Assembly: GCF_003363435.1 (NCBI RefSeq)
Contig: NZ_QRCT01000012.1
Coordinates: 62,001 to 126,000, forward strand
Direction of reading: 5' to 3'
Source of the DNA: Anaerosacchariphilus polymeriproducens
Lineage (GTDB): Bacteria; Bacillota; Clostridia; Lachnospirales; Lachnospiraceae
DNA length: 64,000 nucleotides
A program made the translations under genes and the position numbers. The notes under the pieces are model-generated. The model did not search any database, was not told the origin of the DNA, and saw only the letters and a program-made list of their open reading frames with translations. Below are positions 27,849-36,908 of this stretch, in pieces; positions within the stretch are counted from its first letter, which is position 1; the number at the start of each line of letters is the position of its first letter.

Positions 27849-28103
27849 GCTACAAAGCAGGTATCATGCTTGCAGGTGCCAGTATATATTTTCCAAGGAA
27901 GGCATGACTATCAAACATCTTATGTAGTTGCAAAGGACTTTTTAACGGCACTAAAGGCGCCCATAAAAGGTTTTTACACATTTGAAAATTCTGCACACAG
28001 CCCTTGCTTTGAAGAGCCTAAAAAAATGTGCAATATTTTACGCATTGATGTTTTGCAAAATCAAGTAAGTTTATCTGACAAGATGCAAAATTTGCGGAGC
28101 TAA
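27849..28103 (+). pseudogene. C-terminal remnant of an alpha/beta hydrolase
   Basis: An open frame from just after a stop at 27846 reads VSCLQVPVYIFQGRHDYQT and later FENSAHSPCFEEP, the catalytic Asp and His regions at the end of proline-iminopeptidase-like alpha/beta hydrolases. The nucleophile-containing N-terminal two thirds are absent, and no good start codon or ribosome site precedes it. It is a gene fragment left beside the tRNA array, a frequent integration and deletion site. Confidence 0.7.
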
Positions 28104-28168
28104 CTCTTTTGTGTATCTTGCATTTTTTACTTTCTTATCTACTTTCATGGCTATATGGAGTTAGTTTA

Positions 28169-28202
28169 CCGTCAGTCACAGATGTATGACTGACGGTTTT
28201 TT
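28169..28202. terminator. Terminator between hydrolase remnant and the 28217 gene
   Basis: A perfect 10-base stem CCGTCAGTCA / TGACTGACGG with an 8-base loop, followed by TTTTTT. A hairpin with the same arms occurs at 50437. Confidence 0.85.
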
Positions 28203-28216
28203 AATTTTATACTATC

Positions 28217-29800
28217 TTAATTCGAACTTCCAGAATCTGTTGTCTCAGAATTACCTGTTCCGCCCATATCTGGTGCTTGACCGCCATCTTGGAACTTCTT
28301 CATTCCTCTACCACCTTGGTCACCACCATGTCCACCAACGGATTGTTCTCCGCCACTGGTAATCACAGAAGAAAGAGTTATTTCTTCACTTTGAGAGCCG
28401 CTTGTTAAAGTATAGGTTGCATCTTTTTTGAGGTCTGGAGTACTGATTACGATAGATTGATACTGTTTTGTTGGTGTATAGGAATATATTTTGTTTCCAT
28501 CTGCATCCGTTAAGCTCACTTCGGTACCTGCTTCGCTAACAGAAGAGAAGTTATAAAGGATAGAATATTGTGTAGAAGTATCAGAAAATCCTTGCGCCAT
28601 TCCAGCACTTCCAGCAACTAATATGGTTCCTCCACTGATATCTGCAGTTCCATTATAATCAAAACCTGCATTACCGGAATTAGTAGGTCCATTTACAATC
28701 GTAGTACCACCAGATATTATTACGGAACCATTACTATCAATACCATCTCCAGAAGCATCTATGGTTATTGTTCCACCTGAGATAGAAAGGTAAACATTGG
28801 TATCATTTTCAAAGGTACCGCCGCCTTTTCCTCCAAAATCACCATCGCCTTTGCTTTCGCTAGTTGCATTAATTCCATCGTCATTAGCAACGATATCAAT
28901 GGTACCATTTTCGATTAAGATAGCAGTTCCTTCAATCCCTTCTTGAGAGTTTTTGATATTGATTGTTCCATCACAAATATATACATACCCTTTTGTAGAA
29001 TCATCTCCATTTTTAGATTGAATTCCATCTCCATCGGTTACAGATATGGTTATAGTACCATCTTTCACTTTAACGGCATCTTTTCCATTTAAGCCGTCTT
29101 TAACAGCAGTGATATTATAAGTACCGCTTGTAATAATAAGATCATCTTTTGATGCGATACCGTGTTTGTAATTACCAGTTATATTAAGTGTACCATTACC
29201 GTTAAGAGTTAAATCTGCCTTACTAAAGATTACCCCATCTACAGAGGTATCATCTGTTTGTACGTACTCAGAACCATCCGTTAGGCTATTATCAGTATTC
29301 TCGGCTAATGTGATAAATACTTTGTCTGCAGTTTTTACGTAGATTGGTGCATAATCTGATGAGGTGATAGTTACCCCGTTTAGCACGATCTGTATCTTTG
29401 CAGTATCATCTGCGTCTACTATAATATTTCCATCATTTAAAGTACCACTAATTACATAAGTACCTTCCTTTGTAATAGTAAGTGTGTTTTGAGCTATTGT
29501 TAAACCACTTTCGCTATCTGCTTCTATGCTGCTGTCATTTAATGTTATGTGAACAGCGTTACTGTCATCATAACTTGAATCTAAGTCCCTATCTGAGAAT
29601 TCTTTATCTATCACTACTTGGGATGTAGAGAGTGACATCGCAGTAGCCGTTGTAGACGTCGTCGATGAAGATGTGCTTGAGTCTGTTACTGAGTTAGTAG
29701 AGCTTGTAGTAGTTCCGCTGGATTGTTTAGAGCCACATCCAGTTAATAAAGTAGCTATTATTGTAGTAATTATTACATATTTTTTCCATTGTATTCTCAT
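28217..29800 (-). CDS. Cthe_2159-like carbohydrate-binding lipoprotein (beta-helix, DUF4353)
   Basis: 527 residues. A signal peptide ends in the lipobox LLTGC, followed by a Ser/Thr-rich linker to about residue 50. The body is a series of short beta repeats rich in G, N, D and T (NGNGTLNITGNYKHGIAS, TYNITAVKDGLNGKD, SISGGTITIDASGDGIDSNG), as in the right-handed beta-helix proteins of the Cthe_2159 family, which bind acidic polysaccharide. The C-terminus is Gly-rich. It is the last gene of a set with DUF4956 and VTC-domain genes, a recurrent Firmicutes trio at the cell surface. Confidence 0.82.
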   Translation of the reverse strand: MRIQWKKYVIITTIIATLLTGCGSKQSSGTTTSSTNSVTDSSTSSSTTSTTATAMSLSTSQVVIDKEFSDRDLDSSYDDSNAVHITLNDSSIEADSESGLTIAQNTLTITKEGTYVISGTLNDGNIIVDADDTAKIQIVLNGVTITSSDYAPIYVKTADKVFITLAENTDNSLTDGSEYVQTDDTSVDGVIFSKADLTLNGNGTLNITGNYKHGIASKDDLIITSGTYNITAVKDGLNGKDAVKVKDGTITISVTDGDGIQSKNGDDSTKGYVYICDGTINIKNSQEGIEGTAILIENGTIDIVANDDGINATSESKGDGDFGGKGGGTFENDTNVYLSISGGTITIDASGDGIDSNGSVIISGGTTIVNGPTNSGNAGFDYNGTADISGGTILVAGSAGMAQGFSDTSTQYSILYNFSSVSEAGTEVSLTDADGNKIYSYTPTKQYQSIVISTPDLKKDATYTLTSGSQSEEITLSSVITSGGEQSVGGHGGDQGGRGMKKFQDGGQAPDMGGTGNSETTDSGSSN

Positions 29801-29866
29801 ATTAATACCTCATTTCTTTCTATGCTTATGAAAAATGATTCATAGTTTAATTTATATCTCTTTCAT

Positions 29867-30532
29867 TTAGAGTTCTATATTTTCAAAACTGATTTTCCCA
29901 CAAGTAATTTCTAAGTTACCATTTCTGCAACGAAGGGCATCAATAAATGCCTTTTCATTTTCAGGATTTCTTAATTGTATGTGATATTCTAGTTTATAAA
30001 GGCTTCCCATATTAGCTGTTTTAACACTTATTAATTCATTTTTGGTTGTATGTTTTTCAAATAAATCATTAAAGATTCCATTGTAATTTAATCCTTCTGG
30101 AATTGTAATCTTTAGTTCTTTGCTTTTTTGTTTGGGCTCACCGAATTTGGTTGTATTATATAATACATTAAATAGTTCAAATATTATGACGAAGATAACT
30201 GCTGCAACAATATATCCGGTTCCGGTTGCAAGACCAATTGTCATAGCTAAAAAGATACTGCTGATTTCTTTGGCATTACCAGGGATAGAACGGAAACGAA
30301 CTAAACTAAATGCGCCCATAACTGCAACTCCAGTGCCAAGATTACCGTTAACGAGCATAATTACCATCTGTACAATTGCAGGCATTAAGGCAATGGTAAT
30401 GATAAAACCTTTACTGCTGTTATTAAAACGGCTATGCAGCCAGGCAATTCCAGCTCCTAGTATTAGGGATGCAACAATACATATTAAAAATGTTTCCATT
30501 GAAAATGTAGTAGTTAAGATTGAATTAAGCAT
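29867..30532 (-). CDS. DUF4956 membrane protein
   Basis: 221 residues. Four hydrophobic segments fill residues 10-125 (LICIVASLILGAGIAWL, GFIITIALMPAIVQMVIML, MGAFSLVRFRS, IVAAVIFVIIFELFNV), with a soluble C-terminal domain of about 90 residues. The motif MGAFSLVRFRSIPGN is typical of DUF4956. The start ATG at 30532 follows AAAGGAG and overlaps the VTC gene by 8 bases. Function is unknown; it usually accompanies VTC-domain polymerases, and may be the membrane partner. Confidence 0.85.
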   Translation of the reverse strand: MLNSILTTTFSMETFLICIVASLILGAGIAWLHSRFNNSSKGFIITIALMPAIVQMVIMLVNGNLGTGVAVMGAFSLVRFRSIPGNAKEISSIFLAMTIGLATGTGYIVAAVIFVIIFELFNVLYNTTKFGEPKQKSKELKITIPEGLNYNGIFNDLFEKHTTKNELISVKTANMGSLYKLEYHIQLRNPENEKAFIDALRCRNGNLEITCGKISFENIEL

Positions 30533-31238
30533 ATTTAATTTCTCCTTTCGTTATCATTTCTTTGTATCCATTACCATATTTTGAAAAAGAAGTAGGATAT
30601 ATTTCTAATTCACTTAAGATATAGGAGAGCCAAATAGGCATTGCTCCGGGTATTTTTATCTCCATTAATCTTTGTCGTTCTTTTAGTAATGGCTTACCCC
30701 ATATACCGGACTCCAGATATAGATCCTCTTCTCTATAGAGGATGTTACTATCAAAGGTTAATCTTAATTCTGGGTCTTCGGTTCCATACATGGCAGTACG
30801 GTTATAAGATATATACATGGAAGGTTCAAGATTTTTATAAAACTTCAGAAACCAATCAATCTCTTTTGTAATCTGTGTTTCCTTCTTTACAGGTTTATAG
30901 TTATATAAATAATCCTCAGCACTTGCTAAATCCATTTGTTCTCGACGTTTGTAAACAACTCCTTTGTATTTTTTCTTTAGTTCAATATAGACATTATCTT
31001 CAAGTGTTGGGATTCCATAACTTCTTAGCCTTAACTTTTCTTTGTAGATAGGCTTTTCTAGAGAGCTGCGAATAAGAAGACGATTTGGCGTATCAAAATA
31101 TATATTACATATTGTTATATCACCATAATTATCTATCTTAAGTTGATTTTTGGTTTTTTCTTTGAGCTTAAAATATTGTTTGTCATTTAATAAATACTTT
31201 TTTTCATAACGTTTAAATGTGCCTTGATATGCATTCAT
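30525..31238 (-). CDS. VTC-domain protein (polyphosphate-polymerase-like)
   Basis: 237 residues. The start FKRYEKKYLL, the KEKLRLRSYG strand, VYIELKKKYKG and the final LMEIKIPGAMPIW match the tunnel-shaped VTC domain, with basic residues on one face and glutamates that hold metal. In yeast Vtc4 this domain makes polyphosphate; the bacterial versions next to DUF4956 and CotH or Cthe_2159-type genes have unproven activity. AGGAGG precedes ATG 31238. The operator-like repeats at 31297 lie upstream. Confidence 0.85.
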   Translation of the reverse strand: MNAYQGTFKRYEKKYLLNDKQYFKLKEKTKNQLKIDNYGDITICNIYFDTPNRLLIRSSLEKPIYKEKLRLRSYGIPTLEDNVYIELKKKYKGVVYKRREQMDLASAEDYLYNYKPVKKETQITKEIDWFLKFYKNLEPSMYISYNRTAMYGTEDPELRLTFDSNILYREEDLYLESGIWGKPLLKERQRLMEIKIPGAMPIWLSYILSELEIYPTSFSKYGNGYKEMITKGEIKYA

Positions 31239-31276
31239 TATAATTCCTCCTAAGTGTTTTCGGTTGTTATCTTATG

Positions 31277-31338
31277 AGTATATTGTAATAGGAAGACTTT
31301 AAATGAACTTAAAATTTTACCTTAAATTAACTTTAAAG
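31277..31338 (-). promoter_or_regulatory. VTC operon promoter with OmpR-type direct repeats
   Basis: On the minus strand a -10 box TATACT (31277-31282) has no good -35. Instead CTTTAAA-like units begin at 31297, 31308, 31321 and 31331 on the plus strand, a spacing of 10-13 bases. The last pair, CTTAAATTAACTTTAAAG, differs at one base from a pair before the GT2 operon (36055). Likely activator sites for the response regulator at 32814. Confidence 0.65.
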
Positions 31339-31533
31339 TCACAGGATTTATACTTGGTAATGGTTGATTTGTTAATAGGTAATATAGATGTGTTGATCAT
31401 ATAATCAAAGAAAAATGATTTAGAAGATAAAATATACTAAAAAAATAGGTCAAAAGTCTTTTTCGTGTATGATGTTGTTATAAACACTCAATACACTAAA
31501 TTTAGACTTTTAACCTATATATTAAGACTAATT

Positions 31534-32817
31534 CTATAAAATAACGGTAAATCTTATAGATTTTCCATCATTACTATTAATTGTAATCTTCCCATGGTGA
31601 GCCTCTACAATAGATTTTGCTATGGACAGACCGATACCATACCCCCCAGTTTCTCTTGATCTCGAGGAATCAGAACGATAAAAACGATCAAAGAGTTTAT
31701 CTAAGTTATTCGCATCTATAGAATCTGTGGTATTGTAGACTTCGAGTTTAATTCCTTTTTTTGCTTGAGATAGAGAGATTTTAATCGTACCACCATCATT
31801 GGAATATTTGATAGCATTATCAGCCAGGGTGGATATTAATTGTTGGATACTGCTCTCATCCCCGTGAAGCTTTAGATCAGGTTTTATATCCATTACGAAT
31901 TCCTTATTTTGCATATCTGCCATGGTAGCAAAAGGGCCAGCAGTTTCAGCAACAGTTCTGGAAATGTAAAAGGTATTGAATACCAGCTGAATATTGCCTT
32001 CATCCATTTTTGATAACATTAGCATATTTTTAACTAGTTTATCTAAGCGAGTTGTTTGATTACGAACACTAGTAATCCATTCGTTAGAGCCATGCATTAG
32101 TTCTAAAACATCAGCATTAGCGGATATAATTGCAATTGGAGTTTTGATCTCATGTCCTGCATCTGTGATAAACTGTTTTTGTTTATCCGTACTTTCAATG
32201 ATTGGTTTAATTGCTTTTTTAGAGAATACGGACACTAATATAAATACAAGTAAGAGTGTGCCAGTTGCTACAACAAGGGTGATTAATAGTAGCGTTTCCG
32301 CGTTATCAATCTGCTCACCACAATCTAAAAATATTATCAGATACCCGGAAGAATCGGACTGTTTAACAATCTTATATTTATAGATACTAACAAAACCGGT
32401 TTCTTTTTCTGTGCTAAATACGGTTTCACCATAGCTAGTGGCATCATCAGCAGATACAGCTTTTATATGATCAACGTTATAACTGATAGCAGTACCATTT
32501 TCATCCACTGTTACTGTAAAATATCTTGTTCGAAAAGGCGTCTCTTCATTTATTTTAAATCCATAATTCATATTATTATCCATCTCGGAAGGCTTCTGGG
32601 GTTTTTCCAAATTATTTGGGTTTTCAGGAAAACCGGCTTTCTTCTTAGATGTTGGAAAATGTCCTTCGTTATCACATAATATTTGAAGTGTACCATTGAT
32701 ACTCTTAAACATTTGATACACGTTAATTCCGTTTATGGATATTACAATAATTACCATAACTAGTAATAATGAGCTCATGGTAATTATTATGAATTTTCTT
32801 TGTAATTTTTTTATCAT
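31534..32817 (-). CDS. Sensor histidine kinase of a two-component system
   Basis: 427 residues. Two membrane segments (about 8-30 and 178-200) flank an extracellular sensor domain of about 145 residues. HisKA has the phosphoacceptor in DAGHEIKTPIAII; the ATPase has DNAIKYSNDG (N-box), ETGGYGIGLSIAKSI (G-box). Its start overlaps the stop of the response-regulator gene by 4 bases. It probably senses an envelope or surface signal, judged by the gene content on both sides. Confidence 0.93.
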   Translation of the reverse strand: MIKKLQRKFIIITMSSLLLVMVIIVISINGINVYQMFKSINGTLQILCDNEGHFPTSKKKAGFPENPNNLEKPQKPSEMDNNMNYGFKINEETPFRTRYFTVTVDENGTAISYNVDHIKAVSADDATSYGETVFSTEKETGFVSIYKYKIVKQSDSSGYLIIFLDCGEQIDNAETLLLITLVVATGTLLLVFILVSVFSKKAIKPIIESTDKQKQFITDAGHEIKTPIAIISANADVLELMHGSNEWITSVRNQTTRLDKLVKNMLMLSKMDEGNIQLVFNTFYISRTVAETAGPFATMADMQNKEFVMDIKPDLKLHGDESSIQQLISTLADNAIKYSNDGGTIKISLSQAKKGIKLEVYNTTDSIDANNLDKLFDRFYRSDSSRSRETGGYGIGLSIAKSIVEAHHGKITINSNDGKSIRFTVIL

Positions 32818-33488
32818 TCGTATTCCTCCAATGTATAACCAATTCCTCTAACTGCTTTGATTTTTACATTAGCATCTAAAGATGAGAGCTTCTTACGCAA
32901 GTAGGAAATATATACCCAGACTACATTAATCTCAGCTTCTGCATCATAACCCCAGATTCGTTCCATAAATTGTTCCGTTGAGATTAATCGCTTGGGGTTC
33001 ACCATAAGCATCTCTAGCAGCTGATATTCTTTATTACCAAGGTGTAAAGAAGTTTGTCCATTGGAAAGCTCATAATTCTCTTTGTTCAAACTGATATTAC
33101 CAACTTCAATAAGATTTGGGGTAAATTCTGATTTTCTTCTTCCCATGGCACGTACTCTAGCTAGCAATTCTCCCATTGCAAATGGTTTACTAAGATAATC
33201 ATCAGCTCCCATATCAAGCCCTTGAATACGGTCTTCTATCTCTGCTTTAGCCGTTAACATCAATATAGGTGTATGAATTTCTTTTTGTCTAAGCTTTTCT
33301 AATACCTCAAGGCCATTCATCTTTGGCATCATAATATCTAGAATAATAACATCATAATTCTCAGATAGACCATAATCGAGAGCATCCACACCATTATAAA
33401 CAGGGTCTACTGAATAATTATTATGTTTTAAGATAGCTGCCAATGCATTAGATAACTCCTTTTCATCCTCAGCAAGTAAAATTCTCAT
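32814..33488 (-). CDS. OmpR-family response regulator
   Basis: 224 residues from ATG 33488, which opens MRILLAEDEKELS; an in-frame ATG 33 bases upstream would add an atypical extension. The receiver has the acidic pair AEDE, phospho-Asp in ILDIMMPKMNG and K in DYLSKPF. The winged-helix effector ends with VWVYISYLRKKL and IKAVRGIGYTLEE. It is cotranscribed with the kinase. Shared direct repeats before the VTC and GT2 operons are its best candidate targets. Confidence 0.94.
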   Translation of the reverse strand: MRILLAEDEKELSNALAAILKHNNYSVDPVYNGVDALDYGLSENYDVIILDIMMPKMNGLEVLEKLRQKEIHTPILMLTAKAEIEDRIQGLDMGADDYLSKPFAMGELLARVRAMGRRKSEFTPNLIEVGNISLNKENYELSNGQTSLHLGNKEYQLLEMLMVNPKRLISTEQFMERIWGYDAEAEINVVWVYISYLRKKLSSLDANVKIKAVRGIGYTLEEYE

Positions 33489-33674
33489 CTTTTTTCCCAG
33501 CCTTTCTACATTTCTAAACAATAAAATAATAATCTTTCATCTAATATATTTCGTCGGTAAATCCGTTTCTTTTATCATATCTTATATATTTTGTAAATTC
33601 AAATCTGATGATGCAATTTAACGGAACATTTATTTTAATTCATTGATAGTCGGTCGTTTTATATTTAGAAATTA

Positions 33675-33890
33675 TCATAATTTTTTATTTCTCCATGAAT
33701 TACGATTCGATATTATATTTAAAATTGCATTCATAATTGATAAGATACAAAATACCCAAAACAGCTTAATAGAGATGGAGTTCGTTACAAAATTCATAGT
33801 CGGGTTGTAACTATTCAATATTAGAAAGACAATAAATATTCCTGATAATATGATAAGCATATGTGGTAAAAGACTTTTTACAGTATTCAT
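33675..33890 (-). CDS. Small two-segment membrane protein
   Basis: 71 residues with two hydrophobic stretches (HMLIILSGIFIVFLIL and ISIKLFWVFCILSIMNAIL) and a basic tail (NRNSWRNKKL). AAGGAGG inside the end of the preceding gene sets ATG 33890. It is the last gene of the GT2-NAGPA unit. No family was recognised; it may anchor or assist the secreted glycosidase or glycosyltransferase. Confidence 0.7.
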   Translation of the reverse strand: MNTVKSLLPHMLIILSGIFIVFLILNSYNPTMNFVTNSISIKLFWVFCILSIMNAILNIISNRNSWRNKKL

Positions 33891-33893
33891 GTT

Positions 33894-34904
33894 TTATTCT
33901 ACCTCCTTAATTATAATACAGTCACTAATTTCTCTACCGCCATCCGCAGGCTGGTTAACAAAGGTATCGTTAAATGACATTTCTGATGACTTACCTCCAT
34001 CGAGATTATAAGCAGCGGTACAACCAAGTTCTTCGAATAATTGAGAGAAATCTAATAAATCAAGTCCAATGGAATATCCACTTTGACGACCATCAACGAC
34101 TACAAAACAGTAATGACCTGGTTCGTAATATCCAATTGCGCTTCTAGGATTTGTTTGGCTTACATGTCCATCTGCATTGAAAGATGTTTTACTATTTCCT
34201 GATTCATCTAACAATTCAGGTCCGAATGACCATGCTTGATAGGCTCCGTCAGCAATTGCTTGCTCAACATCAAACTCATCGGATGAATAGGTCTTCATAG
34301 TACCATCATAATATAATACACAAACATCAGAATCGTTGGTTGTTTCTCGATATACTTCACCATTACGAACGACTACGCCATTACTTCCATTTCCATAATA
34401 ATCACCATTCATTGCAAGAAGAGCGTTAAATTCTTCATCCATACCCAGTACATCATCGGTATATCCTACGCCATATGTGTCATCAGCAAAGCCTGTTTGT
34501 AGATTATCTATACTTGCTAAATATACATCGGCTACATAGTATGTAACAATATTATTACCAGACCCTTGGGTACATTTATTAACGGTTATTGAAATATTGC
34601 TACTACTATAGGAACTATCGGTTGTAACAACGGTATCTGTGAACTTGTCAGCAAATTTTTCTGCCCAATTTTCAGAAGTTGTAGTGTTTGTAGTTTTCGA
34701 TGAATCTGTGCTATCTGTTAAAGCACCTGTATTGTTTTCAGTGGAGGAGGAACTAGATTCCTGGGTTGTCTTAATTCCACTGCTTTCAAGTTGTCTTGGG
34801 GTTAAATAATAAAATGCATAAAATCCACCGGTATATGCGGCAATTATCAATAAATCAATTACTATAATTAGCCATACTGGCAACAATTTCTTTTTTTGCT
34901 TCAT
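33894..34904 (-). CDS. Membrane-anchored phosphodiester glycosidase (NAGPA domain)
   Basis: 336 residues: one N-terminal membrane segment (PVWLIIVIDLLIIAAYTGGF), a Ser/Thr-rich linker (about 40-75), then a NAGPA-type domain from about residue 100. Typical elements are LLAMNGDYYG, RNGEVYRETTNDSDVCVLY, PRSAIGYYEPGHY, VVVDGRQSGYSIG and YNLDGGKSSEM. Such domains cleave sugar phosphodiesters of cell-wall or exopolysaccharides. The start overlaps the end of the GT2 gene by 4 bases. Confidence 0.87.
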   Translation of the reverse strand: MKQKKKLLPVWLIIVIDLLIIAAYTGGFYAFYYLTPRQLESSGIKTTQESSSSSTENNTGALTDSTDSSKTTNTTTSENWAEKFADKFTDTVVTTDSSYSSSNISITVNKCTQGSGNNIVTYYVADVYLASIDNLQTGFADDTYGVGYTDDVLGMDEEFNALLAMNGDYYGNGSNGVVVRNGEVYRETTNDSDVCVLYYDGTMKTYSSDEFDVEQAIADGAYQAWSFGPELLDESGNSKTSFNADGHVSQTNPRSAIGYYEPGHYCFVVVDGRQSGYSIGLDLLDFSQLFEELGCTAAYNLDGGKSSEMSFNDTFVNQPADGGREISDCIIIKEVE

Positions 34905-35959
34905 ATAGAGACGATCTCCTTTTTTTTCTTTTTGAATATAACAAATTTTTGTATCGTAAAACTAACAGAGAACAATGCTGCTTCTGTTGTTAATTTAGCA
35001 AGTGCTTTATCCATTCCAACGAAATTATTTAAGAAATATAAGATTGCTGTATTTAACGCTAAGATGAAACAGGCGAGCAATGCGTAATTAGTAATTGATC
35101 TTAATCTATTTTCTTTATGACGGAATATGAAGGTACTGTTTAGATAATAATTAAATGCTCCACTAATGAGTCTTGCGCATATATTGGCACAAATTAAAGC
35201 AGTTCCTTCTATAAAAGAAAGATTAAATAATGGCACAAACAAAAAGAACAGTATATAATCTAATAAAAAACTAAATAGGGAAGAACACGAAAATGCAAGG
35301 ATGTTACCATATATTCTTGCTGAATCCTGCACAGCACGAAAATGGGAGCAGGAGTTATTGCTATCGTGATATATGGTCGCAATGGGAACTTCCGTAATTG
35401 GAATCTTCTTTTTGGCACAGGTTAAAAGGACGTTCATCTCATATTCGTATCGTTTGCCAGATACTTTTAATAATTCTGGAACTATATCTATAGAAAATGC
35501 TCTTAAACCAGTTTGGGTATCGGACACCCATGTACCACTGAAGAGACGAAACACATACTTGGTCAAGGTGTTACCAAACAAGGAGCGAACGGGGATCTCT
35601 TCATCAAATCGCCGAACACCAAGAACCATTTTAGAATGATTTTCGTGTAAGGAATGTAATAAACGGAGAGCATCTACTGGGCGATGTTGACCGTCTGCAT
35701 CTAGAATGACAATGCCTTCAACATCCTTTAAAGTGGATATAAAGGCCAATGCCGTCTTTATTGCAATTCCTTTTCCCTTATTTTCTTCATGAGTGAGGAG
35801 GATTACGTTATTCTCAATTTGTTTCCATATTTTTTGTGATTCCTTGGTACTTCCATCATCTACAACTACTATATATCGGATTCCTTTTTTGTGTAAATCA
35901 TATACCAGACTTATTAATTTTTCATCTGGATCGAAAGCAGGAATAATTGCAATGTCCAT
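34901..35959 (-). CDS. GT2 glycosyltransferase fused to GtrA-like membrane domain
   Basis: 352 residues. Residues 1-215 are a GT-A glycosyltransferase with VVDDGS, GIVILDADGQHRP (DxD-like) and DTQTGLRAFS, as in polyprenyl-phosphate sugar synthases (dolichyl-phosphate mannose synthase type). Residues 225-345 hold four hydrophobic segments of the GtrA type, thought to flip lipid-linked sugars. AGGAG precedes ATG 35959. It probably makes and flips the lipid-linked sugar used at the surface, with NAGPA next in the operon trimming the polymer. Confidence 0.9.
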   Translation of the reverse strand: MDIAIIPAFDPDEKLISLVYDLHKKGIRYIVVVDDGSTKESQKIWKQIENNVILLTHEENKGKGIAIKTALAFISTLKDVEGIVILDADGQHRPVDALRLLHSLHENHSKMVLGVRRFDEEIPVRSLFGNTLTKYVFRLFSGTWVSDTQTGLRAFSIDIVPELLKVSGKRYEYEMNVLLTCAKKKIPITEVPIATIYHDSNNSCSHFRAVQDSARIYGNILAFSCSSLFSFLLDYILFFLFVPLFNLSFIEGTALICANICARLISGAFNYYLNSTFIFRHKENRLRSITNYALLACFILALNTAILYFLNNFVGMDKALAKLTTEAALFSVSFTIQKFVIFKKKKKEIVSI

Positions 35960-36038
35960 ATAAAAACTCCTTTCTTATAATTGCTTATTTAGGCGATGAT
36001 AAATTAAAATTAATCATTGCCTATGGTTGTTATAAGAA

Positions 36039-36072
36039 GTATAAAAGAAGAACCTTAAATCAACTTTAAAGT
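36039..36072 (-). promoter_or_regulatory. GT2 operon promoter with the shared operator
   Basis: Minus-strand -10 box TATACT (36039-36044) lies 10 bases from CTTAAATCAACTTTAAAG (36055-36072), matching the repeat pair before the VTC operon. The bases between -10 box and gene are also alike in both promoters (ATAACAACC). Confidence 0.65.
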
Positions 36073-36197
36073 TTTTATAAAGGAATTTTCTAAAACAAAA
36101 TTTGCAATAATGGAAATAAATAGAAAAAGTGTAATTGAAAGATTAACATTCATGTGGTAATGTTTACATATAAAATAAATTAGATGAGGTACTTAGC

Positions 36198-36782
36198 ATG
36201 AACTTAGAAGAACAACGGAGATTTATTATAACAGGTTCTATGTATAATGATTTGACGCAGGAGTTAGTTGAGGCGAGAAAAAAGACAGTTTTTCTCACGA
36301 ATGAATATAATAATAGTTTTGGAAAATCAAATAATGAACGAGAAGAAATTCTTAGAAGTTTATTGAAATCAATAGGTACTGGTGTTTATTTTGAACCAAC
36401 TTTTCGATGTGAGTTTGGCTACAATATATCCATTGGAAATAATTTTTATGCAAATTTTGATTGTGTTATGCTTGATGGTGGTGAAATTACAATTGGTGAT
36501 AATGTACTATTTGGTCCAAGGGTTGGAATTTATACATCGAACCATGCTATTGATGCTGAAGAAAGAAGAAAAGGGGCATGTTATGCAAAACCTGTGAAAA
36601 TTGGAAACAATGTCTGGGTTGGTGCAGGAGTTCATATAAACCAAGGAGTTACAATTGGAGATAATACGATTATTGGCTCAGGAAGTGTGCTCACTAAGGA
36701 TATACCTGCGAATGTAATTGCAGCAGGAGTTCCGTGTAAAGTTATTAGAGAAATAACAGAAGCCGATAAAACAGGTTTTTGA
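36198..36782 (+). CDS. Sugar O-acetyltransferase, hexapeptide-repeat (LbH) family
   Basis: 194 residues. An N-terminal helical cap (MYNDLTQELVEARKKTVFLT) precedes left-handed beta-helix repeats with the catalytic His in YTSNHAIDAEER and coils such as IGNNVWVGAGVHI and IGDNTIIGSGSVL. This is the maltose/galactoside acetyltransferase type that uses acetyl-CoA. The exact sugar is unknown. A damaged partial copy lies at 37676. Confidence 0.92.
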   Translation: MNLEEQRRFIITGSMYNDLTQELVEARKKTVFLTNEYNNSFGKSNNEREEILRSLLKSIGTGVYFEPTFRCEFGYNISIGNNFYANFDCVMLDGGEITIGDNVLFGPRVGIYTSNHAIDAEERRKGACYAKPVKIGNNVWVGAGVHINQGVTIGDNTIIGSGSVLTKDIPANVIAAGVPCKVIREITEADKTGF

Positions 36783-36855
36783 TAATCAATTTATAAGTCA
36801 AAAATAAAATTTATTTAATCTACTTTTTCTAACAAAATTCTCTTTATTTTTAAAT

Positions 36856-36880
36856 TATAATATTTATGAAATGAATTTCA
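36856..36880 (+). promoter_or_regulatory. Lectin 1 promoter with palindromic operator
   Basis: TATAAT at 36856-36861, then 5 bases, then TGAAATGAATTTCA (36867-36880) over the expected transcript start. The arms TGAAAT/ATTTCA are perfect. The same arrangement precedes both other lectin genes. Confidence 0.7.
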
Positions 36881-36908
36881 GATAATAAATTGAAAAGGAG
36901 AAGATTAT

